Shown one piece after another: positions 13,821 to 20,973 of a stretch of 20,973 nucleotides of DNA. How positions within the stretch are numbered: position 1 is the stretch's first letter; the number at the start of each line of letters is the position of its first letter. This DNA is from UBA5004 sp038061835 (GTDB lineage Bacteria > Patescibacteriota > Minisyncoccia > Phycocordibacterales > Zambryskibacteraceae): the NCBI GenBank assembly GCA_038061835.1, contig JBBTYJ010000014.1:1-20973 (forward strand), written 5' to 3'. The notes below the pieces were generated by a model. It did no database searches. It worked only from the letters and a program-made list of their open reading frames with translations, and was not told the origin of the DNA. The position numbers and the translations under genes are program-made.

Positions 13821-15355
13821 GAAATCAGATTCAGAAGTTTGATTACTTGCTCCCTATTCGCCGTCCATAAAAATGTACCGAGACGCGGTCCCGCATCTTT
13901 GTTAATCAAAAGATTATAAATATCTCTAAAGAAAACTTTTTGCTCTTGCTTCAACTCTTTCTCTGTTAAACCAGGGGTCTTAGGAATATCGTAAATCAAC
14001 GTTTCTAATTCCTGGATAGTGGCATCTTTATTCTTGAGTAATTCATCATAAAGACGTTTAATGTATTTCTTACGAATTTCGGATAAAGAAACCGCATAGT
14101 CGGCATTAAACGTATCGTTGAGTTTTATCACATTTTCCGGGTTGTATTTCACGAGCCAGTTACGCGCAAGCGAAAGTCTTTTGGCGATACTATCTGAATC
14201 GTATTTTAGTCCGAGGGCTTCAAGTATTATTTGCAGTTTATCTTCTTGCCATTGCACTATTTGTCCAAAACTGACCGCCTGACGGAACGGTATGGTTTTA
14301 TTTTCTGGATGCTCCGCATCATATTCATCATACTGACGATAGATTTCGGTGTTAAACGCAAGTTCAAATGATTGATCCGGTGACTTTCTAAAATATAGCC
14401 ATTTGAGAACATCGGGCTCATAAATGTCCAGAAGTTCCAAAGGAGAAAGCGCGTTACCCTTGGAACCAGACATCTTCGCCCCCAGCCCTTGGATACCAAC
14501 AAATTTGTATTCGACAAAAACCGGTGGATTGTAGCCAAACACTTCTTTGGCGACCCTAGAAGCGACATCGTAACTGCCGCCCGGTGAAGCGTGGTCATGC
14601 CCGCCGGGTTCGAAGCATACTTGCTCATACCGCCACCTCATGGGCCAATCGATCTTCCATGCCAGTTTTGCAATATGTTCCTTACGAAGATCTACCGTAT
14701 CCTTTTTACCAGTTTCCGCGCATAAGTAAGTGACAATCGCATCACCATCATAATCAAGAACTTTTGTAGAATCTTTACCGGTGAAACGCGAATAGATAGA
14801 AATCGGATAATAATTTTCGCGATAAGAAACCGGGTCGACACCTTTTGTGCCCTTGGCCTTACCACTCATGAATGATAAAAGGATATCGGCAATTTTGTAA
14901 CGTTCCTTAAGAGCAAGAAAGATCATTTCATCATAGATTCCGCTTTCGTATAATGCGGTTTGATCGCGATATTTTATATTGATATTGAAACGGTTCATCG
15001 CCTCTACAAAGGGTGCTTGGAAATGTTCTGCGTAGGATGAGAGTTTGCCTTCTGGATCTGGAATCTTGGAAAGCGGCTTACCTATATATCCTGCAAATGA
15101 TTCTGGAACTCCCAAAGGAATTTTACGGAAACGATCAAAATTATCCCAAGAGAAAATAAGTTGGGTATTTTTCCCCTTCTCTGCCAGAGCTTCTCTCACT
15201 AAATGTGACGTTACCACGTCACGAAAATTACCAAAATGCACCACACCGGAAGGACTGATACCGGCAGCAATAGTATACAGCGCTTCGTTCGGATGGGAGA
15301 CAAGAATCTTATCTGCCACCGCGGACGCCCATGACGTTCCACCTTTTGATGTCAT
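13817..15355 (-). CDS. lysS: Lysyl-tRNA synthetase, class I (archaeal type)
   Basis: Charges tRNA-Lys. 512 residues of the class I (LysK) form that is common in archaea and spirochaetes, not the class II LysRS of most bacteria. The HIGH-equivalent is HFGN (40-43) in ISPSGVVHFGNFRD, and the KMSKS loop is KMSGSKG (294-300). Family hallmarks WPMRWRYEQVCFEPGGHDHASPGGS (split between about 237 and 261) and YYPISIYSR are present. The C-terminal helical region (about 340-512) would bind the anticodon. The start overlaps the greA stop by one base (TAATG), so the two are co-translated. The gene ends tail to tail with thrS. Confidence 0.95.
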   Translation of the reverse strand: MTSKGGTSWASAVADKILVSHPNEALYTIAAGISPSGVVHFGNFRDVVTSHLVREALAEKGKNTQLIFSWDNFDRFRKIPLGVPESFAGYIGKPLSKIPDPEGKLSSYAEHFQAPFVEAMNRFNINIKYRDQTALYESGIYDEMIFLALKERYKIADILLSFMSGKAKGTKGVDPVSYRENYYPISIYSRFTGKDSTKVLDYDGDAIVTYLCAETGKKDTVDLRKEHIAKLAWKIDWPMRWRYEQVCFEPGGHDHASPGGSYDVASRVAKEVFGYNPPVFVEYKFVGIQGLGAKMSGSKGNALSPLELLDIYEPDVLKWLYFRKSPDQSFELAFNTEIYRQYDEYDAEHPENKTIPFRQAVSFGQIVQWQEDKLQIILEALGLKYDSDSIAKRLSLARNWLVKYNPENVIKLNDTFNADYAVSLSEIRKKYIKRLYDELLKNKDATIQELETLIYDIPKTPGLTEKELKQEQKVFFRDIYNLLINKDAGPRLGTFLWTANREQVIKLLNLIS

Positions 15356-15822
15356 TATTTAATGTCGATAATCTTATACGACATTGTACCACTTGGAGTC
15401 TCAAAGGAAAATGTTTCATTTTTTGATTTGCCCATAGCCGCTAAACCTAAAGGAGAATGTATAGAAATTTTGCCACGAGTAACATCGGCTTCTTCAGAAC
15501 CCACCATAGTGTAAGACTTGCGAGATTTGTCGGATACTTTTTCCACAGTAATAATAGAACCCACCATCACAAGATTGGCATTTTTTGTGAAAACGATTTT
15601 AGCAGATTTCAAAATCCCTTCAAGACGATTGATACGATCTTCCAGGATCGCTTGGCTGTCGCGCGCTTCTTGATATTCTTGATTTTCAGACAAATCTCCT
15701 AGAGATTTTGCATACTCCAGAGCTTCTGCAATTTCTTTACGCTTTACTGTTTTGAGCTGCCCGAGTTCTTTTTCGAGCTCATTAAACTTCTCTTGGGTCA
15801 AGTAATCATCGTTTTCAGGCAT
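15355..15822 (-). CDS. greA: Transcription elongation factor GreA
   Basis: Enters the secondary channel of RNA polymerase and stimulates cleavage of backtracked transcripts. 155 residues, normal length. An N-terminal antiparallel coiled coil (about 5-75) holds the acidic tip GDLSENQEY. The C-terminal FKBP-like domain (about 80-155) contains VGSEEADVTRGKISIHSPLGLAAMGKSKNE, written here as the family's conserved stretch near residues 107-136. First gene of greA-lysS with a good promoter. The leader is about 14 bases and has no Shine-Dalgarno. Confidence 0.95.
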   Translation of the reverse strand: MPENDDYLTQEKFNELEKELGQLKTVKRKEIAEALEYAKSLGDLSENQEYQEARDSQAILEDRINRLEGILKSAKIVFTKNANLVMVGSIITVEKVSDKSRKSYTMVGSEEADVTRGKISIHSPLGLAAMGKSKNETFSFETPSGTMSYKIIDIK

Positions 15823-15842
15823 AAAATTAAATTATTGCGAGA

Positions 15843-15871
15843 ATCATATCCCAATATCTCAAACAAATCAA
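15843..15871 (-). promoter_or_regulatory. Promoter of greA-lysS
   Basis: On the minus strand TTGATT (15871-15866), a 17-base spacer and TATGAT (15848-15843). Initiation is expected near 15836, about 14 bases above the greA ATG. The -35 box touches the inverted repeat that ends the mrdA unit. Confidence 0.65.
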
Positions 15872-15893
15872 CCTGCCCACTGGCAGGCAGGTT
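15870..15893. repeat. Inverted repeat between mrdA and greA
   Basis: AACCTGCC (15870-15877) and GGCAGGTT (15886-15893) pair perfectly around CACTGGCA. A slipped 6-bp pairing CCTGCC/GGCAGG with a four-base loop is also possible. It contains two bases of the mrdA stop codon. It could weakly terminate the proS-mre-mrdA message, though no T run follows. Confidence 0.55.
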
Positions 15894-17613
15894 ATTCAAA
15901 ATATTCCGGAGTATGTATCGCCATCCAGTCGAAAAGTTGGCGGATAACCGAAGTGGCTCCTAAAGTATTTGAGCTTGGTCCCCTCTCCATTACAATCGCC
16001 CAAGCATATTTAGGATTATCAAATGGAAAAAAACCAACTGACCACGAATTCACGAATAGTTTGACGGAACCGACTTCCGCCGTACCTGTTTTGGCGGCCG
16101 CCTTGACATACGGCACATTGAGACCGCTCGCTGTGCCATAAATGACGCTAGCTCTCATACCCTCGCGTACAACTCTCCAATCTTCATCTTTGAATTCAAT
16201 AGTTCGTTCCACAGGTATTGGATTATAATCAAGCAAAATGGAGGGGGTCAAAATCTTACCACCATTGGCAATAGCGGAAACAAACCTTACAGCGTTGAGG
16301 GGAGTAATCTGTGTACCATATTGGCCAATGGCAGTAATATAAGTATCGCCCAATCGCCAAATTTCCCCGTTAAATTGTTCTTTCTTCCATTCCGGTGTCG
16401 GGATAACTCCTTTCGATTCGCCCAAAAGCTCAATGCCAGTTTTTTCCGTCAAGGCAAAAAGTTGAAAATATTTATCTAACGCTGTTATGCCTAAGCCTTT
16501 TTGATCTCCGAAACCACCGCCGATAGAATAAAAATAGGTATCCGATGACACGGCAATTGCCTCTCTCATATCCGTCCAACCATGGGCCTTCCAATCTTTA
16601 AAAATAGATGGCCTGGATGGATTATAGGGATTTTTAACAGTAATGGAACCAGTGCTTAAAATTTTCTTATCCGGAGAAATTATACCTTCATTGAGAGCCG
16701 CCAGAGCAATGATGGGCTTCAAAATTGACCCGGGAGTATAAAGTCCGCTTATGGCACGATTAAGAAAAGGATTGGACGAACTATTAAGTAAAAGATTTAT
16801 GGTAGTTCGATCTGAGCCGGCCGTCAACAGATTTTGATCGTATTCGGGAAAACTTGTTAACGCAATAATCTCACCGGTTCTGACATCCATAATCACAGCC
16901 GTTCCGCCGACAAAACCCCTGTCATCGGCAAGAGAACTGATGGCCATGTAAAGCACTTCCGTCAAACGAGCATCAATAGAAAGAACAACGGAACCGCCAT
17001 CAATCGGTTTTCTTATAACAGATTCCGAAATTGTGTTACCCGCAACATCTGTCTCTTTTAATTTTAAACCATTCTTTCCTCGTAAAAGATCATCGTAGAC
17101 ACGTTCAACACCATCGCGCCCGCGATAATATTCTTCATAATAAACACCGGTTTGATCCGAAAGAGGATACTTAAGATAACCAACCACATGAGAAAGACCC
17201 TGAATGGGAGGGTAGAGACGGCCAGCAAAATCGCTCGTATCGGATTTGACAGCATTTGTGGCCAATTCAATCATATTTCTGTCATAAATTAGACCCCGAT
17301 CCGCGAATATCAACGTGTGTTCCAAACGATTATTTTCTGATATTCGCGCATAAAGAGAGCCTTGGTTAATGTTCAGAATCCAAAGTTTAGAAATTAGAGC
17401 AAAAATTAGAATAATCAAAACAATTTTGATGACAGTAAAAGTTGTCGGATTCATCGGCCTTTCTATTCGCCCCTCGAAACGATGCTCTTCAAAACCAGGT
17501 AAGTTAGTGGAGTCAATAAAAATATCCTCAGGATTAATATCTTGATACTTTTTACCCGCTGGTTGAAACAAATTTAGACGTTTTTTAATTTTACGAAAAA
17601 ATGTTTTAAACAT
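15892..17613 (-). CDS. mrdA: Penicillin-binding protein 2 (elongasome transpeptidase)
   Basis: Cross-links peptidoglycan during lateral wall growth with MreBCD. 573 residues: a charged cytoplasmic tail of about 58 residues, one membrane helix (about 60-80), a pedestal domain with the RGLIYDRN motif (106-113), and the transpeptidase domain from about 235. The active serine motif is SILK (296-299) in YTPGSILKP, the second motif SSD (356-358), and the third KTG (508-510) in AAAKTGTAEV. The cytoplasmic tail is longer than the short tail usual for PBP2. The start overlaps the end of the small membrane gene by eight bases, so it is last in the proS-mreBCD-mrdA operon. FtsI is the alternative call, but the neighbours favour PBP2. 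Confidence 0.93.
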   Translation of the reverse strand: MFKTFFRKIKKRLNLFQPAGKKYQDINPEDIFIDSTNLPGFEEHRFEGRIERPMNPTTFTVIKIVLIILIFALISKLWILNINQGSLYARISENNRLEHTLIFADRGLIYDRNMIELATNAVKSDTSDFAGRLYPPIQGLSHVVGYLKYPLSDQTGVYYEEYYRGRDGVERVYDDLLRGKNGLKLKETDVAGNTISESVIRKPIDGGSVVLSIDARLTEVLYMAISSLADDRGFVGGTAVIMDVRTGEIIALTSFPEYDQNLLTAGSDRTTINLLLNSSSNPFLNRAISGLYTPGSILKPIIALAALNEGIISPDKKILSTGSITVKNPYNPSRPSIFKDWKAHGWTDMREAIAVSSDTYFYSIGGGFGDQKGLGITALDKYFQLFALTEKTGIELLGESKGVIPTPEWKKEQFNGEIWRLGDTYITAIGQYGTQITPLNAVRFVSAIANGGKILTPSILLDYNPIPVERTIEFKDEDWRVVREGMRASVIYGTASGLNVPYVKAAAKTGTAEVGSVKLFVNSWSVGFFPFDNPKYAWAIVMERGPSSNTLGATSVIRQLFDWMAIHTPEYFE

Positions 17614-17869
17614 ATGATCTCAGACGTTTCCTAATAGGTAACATAACAATCAGTACAACTAATACAAAAAGCACCAGAGAAGAAGTGAGCATGGCAGGAA
17701 ATTCCACGCTTCCACCATGAATTACATTGATTAAAAATACAAGCACAATACCCTCCCAAAAAAATGGAAAGAGAACGATACCGATAAACAAAACGGGAAC
17801 ATAAATCCAATACGGTAGCACTAGAATAGAGGTCAGTATGCACACAAGTCCAATAATGCGATAAATCAT
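17606..17869 (-). CDS. mreD: Small membrane protein in the mreD position
   Basis: 87 residues, almost entirely hydrophobic, with about three membrane helices (roughly 5-22, 24-51 and 60-80) and a positively charged end (RKRLRSYV). It sits between mreC and mrdA, overlapping mreC by four bases (ATGA) and mrdA by eight, which is the place of MreD. MreD is normally about 160-170 residues with five to six helices, so this would be roughly half a protein. Sequence identity to MreD cannot be claimed by eye. The assignment rests on position and membrane character. Confidence 0.65.
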   Translation of the reverse strand: MIYRIIGLVCILTSILVLPYWIYVPVLFIGIVLFPFFWEGIVLVFLINVIHGGSVEFPAMLTSSLVLFVLVVLIVMLPIRKRLRSYV

Positions 17870-18648
17870 GGTTCGATAAAAATAAATCTCAAAGTAAAAA
17901 TATTGATTGGACTTTTGGCCAATATTTCTTTAAACGAATCTGTCGGACGAATATTTACTTCTCCCACAGTGGCTAAATGACGCGTCCCAACATCGGAAGA
18001 GAGAATTCTATCACCCACTTCAATCACAATATCGCGCGGTAATTCAAATCTGAAATTTCCACTACCGAGACCGACGAGAGTTATGGGTACATTATTTCTT
18101 TCCAATACAGCGTTCGTCTCTTCCCCGCTACTGGAGAAAAGTTTTACCTGGGCACTTTTGGAAAAAACGGCAGAAACCGTTCCTAACAATGATCCTTCCG
18201 GCATAGATATTTTAGAACCGGTAGTAATAGACTCATTTGAACCGACATCAATCGTAATAACATCATAGGGAGTTTGGGGCGGGCGAGTTAGCACTGTTGC
18301 TATAATTTTGTTAGATTCTCCTTTCCTGCCTAATAATTCAAGAAAGGTATCTTCCCTTTTTTGTTCCACCGATAAAACAAATAATTCGGTTTCAAGAGAA
18401 TGAATTCTCTCTTTCAACATCATATTTTCCGCTACAAGCGACTTTTGAGAATTGAAAAAAATCACACCGGCGCTAAAAGCTTGAGTAACGCGGTTTTCAA
18501 CTTTCCAAACCGGAGCAACGGATGAATTTATAAATTTATTCAAAAGAGAGAAGATCATCGCTCCGGAAACAAAAATAACTATGAGAATTAGGACTCGCCT
18601 AAAATATACGCTCCTTGATCTATTTTTTGGGAGGTAATTCACCTTCAT
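17866..18648 (-). CDS. mreC: Rod shape-determining protein MreC
   Basis: A membrane-anchored scaffold linking MreB to the periplasmic cell-wall synthesis enzymes. 260 residues: a basic N-terminus (KNRSRSVYFRR), one membrane helix (about 19-37), a coiled coil (about 63-100), then the two beta-barrel domains. The latter include VLTRPPQTPYDVITIDVGSN, ISMPEGSLLGTVSAVFSKSAQVKLF and the late GDRILSSDVG. The start at 18648 overlaps the end of mreB by 29 bases. No Shine-Dalgarno is seen, which suggests translational coupling. The stop overlaps the next gene as ATGA. Confidence 0.93.
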   Translation of the reverse strand: MKVNYLPKNRSRSVYFRRVLILIVIFVSGAMIFSLLNKFINSSVAPVWKVENRVTQAFSAGVIFFNSQKSLVAENMMLKERIHSLETELFVLSVEQKREDTFLELLGRKGESNKIIATVLTRPPQTPYDVITIDVGSNESITTGSKISMPEGSLLGTVSAVFSKSAQVKLFSSSGEETNAVLERNNVPITLVGLGSGNFRFELPRDIVIEVGDRILSSDVGTRHLATVGEVNIRPTDSFKEILAKSPINIFTLRFIFIEP

Positions 18649-19684
18649 TTTCTATTAGTAAATCTCTGAAACGCTCCAGATCATCAAGAATAATGCCCGT
18701 GCCACGAGCCACGGCTGTAAGAGGATCGGCCGCTATGTGTACCGATATATTTATCTCGCTTTCAATAAGTTCCGCAAGACCCTTTATCAATGCGCCGCCA
18801 CCGGAAAGATAAACCCCTCTATTCATGATATCTCCTAAAATATCTGGCGGAGTAGATTCGAGCACTTCTCTGATAGATTCAATGAGACTTTCCATCGATT
18901 GAGAGAGAGCATCTCGAATATCAGTGTCTGTGAGAATTATCTCTCTTGGTAAGCCTGTAACGAGATCGCGCCCCTTCACTGGCATTTCCAGCGGAGCGTG
19001 AGTGGGTAGTACGGAACCGATGGAAGTTTTGATTATCTCGGCAGTTTTTTCTCCCAGAAGAATCTTGAATTGATTTCTAGTATAAGTAATGATGTCTGAA
19101 TTAAACTTGTTTCCAGCAATACGCAAATTCTTAGATTTAACCACTCCGCCCAGCGAAATAATGGCTATATCGGCGGTGCCACCGCCGATATCGATAACCA
19201 TATTACCGACAGGATCGTGAATAGGTAAACGCATACCAATAGCAGCGGCCATTGGTTCTTCAATAATATGTACTTCTCCGGCACCGGCATTTTTGGTGGC
19301 ATCACGCACTGCGCGAATTTCTACGTCTGTAATTCCTGACGGAACACCAACGACCACTCTGGGACTCAACATTTTATTTGAATCTGAAGTTGCCTTACCC
19401 AACAAATAGCTGATCATTTCTTCAGTAATTTCAAAGTCGGAAATCACACCGTCGATCAGGGGTTTGATCACTAGAATATGACTCGGGGTACGACCAAGCA
19501 TCGCTCGAGCTTCGGTCCCAATAGCAACAATCTGTCCGGTCTTTTGATTAACTGCCACCACTGACGGCTCATTGATGACGATTCCCCTACCACCAAGATA
19601 CACGAGAGTATTGGCGGTACCAAGATCAATACCCACATCGTGTGAAAAGAGTTTACGTAAATTTTTTATACCCGGAAACTTCAT
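18620..19684 (-). CDS. mreB: Rod shape-determining protein MreB
   Basis: A bacterial actin that guides lateral peptidoglycan synthesis at the membrane. 354 residues. The phosphate-1 motif is VGIDLGTANTLVYL (17-30). A helix-rich N-terminal extension of about 16 residues (MKFPGIKNLRKLFSHD) may be the amphipathic membrane anchor. Later actin-fold motifs MVIDIGGGTADIAIIS and VYLSGGGALIKGL are intact. The stop lies in the mreC start region, and the start overlaps the proS stop by one base (TAATG). Confidence 0.97.
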   Translation of the reverse strand: MKFPGIKNLRKLFSHDVGIDLGTANTLVYLGGRGIVINEPSVVAVNQKTGQIVAIGTEARAMLGRTPSHILVIKPLIDGVISDFEITEEMISYLLGKATSDSNKMLSPRVVVGVPSGITDVEIRAVRDATKNAGAGEVHIIEEPMAAAIGMRLPIHDPVGNMVIDIGGGTADIAIISLGGVVKSKNLRIAGNKFNSDIITYTRNQFKILLGEKTAEIIKTSIGSVLPTHAPLEMPVKGRDLVTGLPREIILTDTDIRDALSQSMESLIESIREVLESTPPDILGDIMNRGVYLSGGGALIKGLAELIESEINISVHIAADPLTAVARGTGIILDDLERFRDLLIENEGELPPKK

Positions 19685-20931
19685 TAGTTCTTTAATTCGT
19701 TAATTAAATCTTTAAGAGTCAGTTCTTTTATCTTGTCCGTCAACCGATCTTTGATTTCTAACATACCGGATTTAATAGTTTTTTCCCCTACTATTATTCG
19801 TGTAGGAATGCCAATGAGATCAGAATCGGTAAATTTCTCCCCGGCTCGCAAATCGCGATCATCATAAAGCACTTCTATTCCCCTAGAAACGAGTGACTCG
19901 TATATATCATCTGCAAATTTTTTTGATCCATCTGTTAAGGAAAGCAGGTGAATCTCGAAAGGAGATACCCCGCGCGGCCAAATTATACCTTTATCGTCGG
20001 AAAGCACTTCGACTATCGTACCCATAAGCCTAGTGACTCCGATACCATAAGAACTTAGAAAGACAGGTTTCTTTTTGCCATTATTGTCGCTTACATACAA
20101 TCCAAGTTGTTCGCTTTTTTGGGTACCAAAGTTGAAAATATTGCCTACTTCGGTCGTCTTTTTTATTTCAAAATCGGATTTCTTTGCACCAAGTTTTTTC
20201 AAGGTTTTATCATTAAAGATCTCTTCATTTAAAGCCAATTTTCCATCCTTATGAATATAAGTATTGTCTTCGCCAGTAGCGCAAACGGTCTGAAATTCGT
20301 GACTGAATGCATCGGTAAACACCCCACCTGATGCCGAGGTGACAAAAGTGATATCCCCAAGTCCTACTCTACGAAAAACATTTAAATACGCTTCTATAAC
20401 CCGATTATAAAATGTGAGATTTTCTTCCTCGGTCAAAGCAAAACAATACATATCCTTCATGACGAATTCGCGGCACCTCATAATACCGCTCTTGGCTCGC
20501 ACTTCGTTTCTTAATTTGTTTTGAAATTGATGAACGGTAACAGGCAAATCATGATAACTTGAGACGTGGGACTTCATCATTTCTACGATCGGCTCTTCAT
20601 GCGACCAGCCAAAACCGACTTCGCTCCCGTTTTTAAATGCCGATTTAAACCAGATGTCGACTTTTCCATCGTCCCATCTATCCGTCTTTTCCCAAGTCTC
20701 CTTATTCTGAAGAGTGGACATTATGATTTCTTGGGAGCCAAGTTTCTCCATCTCCTCCGCCACTATTTTTTTTATATTTTTAATGACCTTGAGACCCAGC
20801 GGAAGAAAAGAATAGACTCCCGCCATTTCTTTATTGATAAAACCGCCCCGAATAAGAAGTTGGGCGTTTTTTGCCTCTTCATTTTTCGGAGCTTCCCTGC
20901 GGGTCTTGGTGAATAGATGACTCTGTCGCAT
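19684..20931 (-). CDS. proS: Prolyl-tRNA synthetase without the INS editing domain
   Basis: Charges tRNA-Pro. 415 residues against about 570 for the E. coli-type enzyme. Class II motifs: motif 1 region GVYSFLPLGLKVIKNI, motif 2 FQNKLRNEVRAKSGIMRCREFVMKDMY (about residues 135-161), motif 3 SSYGIGVTRLMG. Between motifs 2 and 3 there is space for only the basic core, so the roughly 180-residue INS editing insert is missing. The C-terminal anticodon-binding domain (about 325-415) includes GIEVLYDDRDLRAGEKFTDSDLIG. The start at 20931 has no Shine-Dalgarno but lies directly below a -10 box. First gene of the proS-mreB-mreC-mreD-mrdA operon. Confidence 0.95.
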   Translation of the reverse strand: MRQSHLFTKTRREAPKNEEAKNAQLLIRGGFINKEMAGVYSFLPLGLKVIKNIKKIVAEEMEKLGSQEIIMSTLQNKETWEKTDRWDDGKVDIWFKSAFKNGSEVGFGWSHEEPIVEMMKSHVSSYHDLPVTVHQFQNKLRNEVRAKSGIMRCREFVMKDMYCFALTEEENLTFYNRVIEAYLNVFRRVGLGDITFVTSASGGVFTDAFSHEFQTVCATGEDNTYIHKDGKLALNEEIFNDKTLKKLGAKKSDFEIKKTTEVGNIFNFGTQKSEQLGLYVSDNNGKKKPVFLSSYGIGVTRLMGTIVEVLSDDKGIIWPRGVSPFEIHLLSLTDGSKKFADDIYESLVSRGIEVLYDDRDLRAGEKFTDSDLIGIPTRIIVGEKTIKSGMLEIKDRLTDKIKELTLKDLINELKN

Positions 20932-20937
20932 TCCGCT

Positions 20938-20943
20938 ATTCTA
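20938..20943 (-). promoter_or_regulatory. -10 box of the proS-mre operon
   Basis: TAGAAT on the minus strand (20943-20938), seven bases above the ATG, so initiation falls at or next to the start codon. A weak TTGTGT lies 16 bases further upstream. Confidence 0.45.
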
Positions 20944-20973
20944 CAGAAAACTTCGTCAAACACAAAGTCTGAT

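Noticed and set aside
1..20973. CRISPR arrays, phage or toxin-antitoxin genes, insertion sequences with transposase
   Set aside because: I saw no regularly spaced repeats and no such proteins. The only selfish gene is the LAGLIDADG endonuclease.

Overview
The window reads like the chromosome of a Candidate Phyla Radiation (Patescibacteria, probably Parcubacteria-like) bacterium. This is inferred from protein content alone. Pointers are a bL32 with no zinc cysteines, a 738-residue SMC without a recognisable hinge, a NusB fused to a Nudix-like domain, ThrRS and ProRS without editing domains, an archaeal-type class I lysyl-tRNA synthetase, and very tight gene packing with TAATG and ATGA junctions. 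Base composition is moderately AT-rich, and stop codons are TAA and TAG with one TGA. No reassigned code is needed.

Layout. (1) 1-1062: a tRNA-Lys(CTT) cut by the window edge on the minus strand, then a divergent AT-rich LAGLIDADG homing endonuclease gene. Its last codons and stop lie inside tRNA-Cys(GCA). tRNA-Leu(TAA) follows. (2) 1077-3355: RNase R, then a small cysteine-containing protein with its own promoter, strong Shine-Dalgarno and strong terminator. (3) 3356-3514: a convergent junction holding a perfect 28-bp palindrome and a roughly 100-bp foldable element. (4) 3515-7561 (minus): operon rpmF, nusB-nudix, rnc, smc. (5) 7588-8686 (minus): a DHH-like protein with its own promoter and terminator. 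(6) 8669-9352 (minus): rnhB, whose first codons contain an inserted palindromic element. (7) 9388-13820 (plus): dnaE and thrS, convergent and tail-overlapping with lysS. (8) 13817-15871 (minus): greA and lysS from a good promoter. (9) 15892-20943 (minus): operon proS, mreB, mreC, small mreD-like gene, mrdA.

How the genes work together. MreB, MreC, the small membrane protein and PBP2 form a rod-shape peptidoglycan elongation module. dnaE, smc and rnhB serve replication, chromosome organisation and RNA primer or hybrid removal. rnc, nusB, rnr and greA handle RNA processing, antitermination, decay and transcript cleavage. rpmF, lysS, thrS, proS and the tRNAs serve translation.

The most unusual item is a 66-bp element at 9281-9346. 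It is a nested inverted repeat able to form a three-way junction: a 12-bp outer stem enclosing perfect 9-bp and 7-bp hairpins. It is flanked by exact 6-bp direct repeats (ACTCAT) and sits in frame just after the start codon of rnhB, so the start ATGAGT is duplicated on both sides. This looks like a small palindromic mobile element with a target-site duplication that has added 24 codons to an essential-type gene. A second foldable insert lies in frame in dnaE, and others lie in intergenic regions. Several start codons also sit only a few bases downstream of -10-like boxes, which suggests common leaderless transcription.
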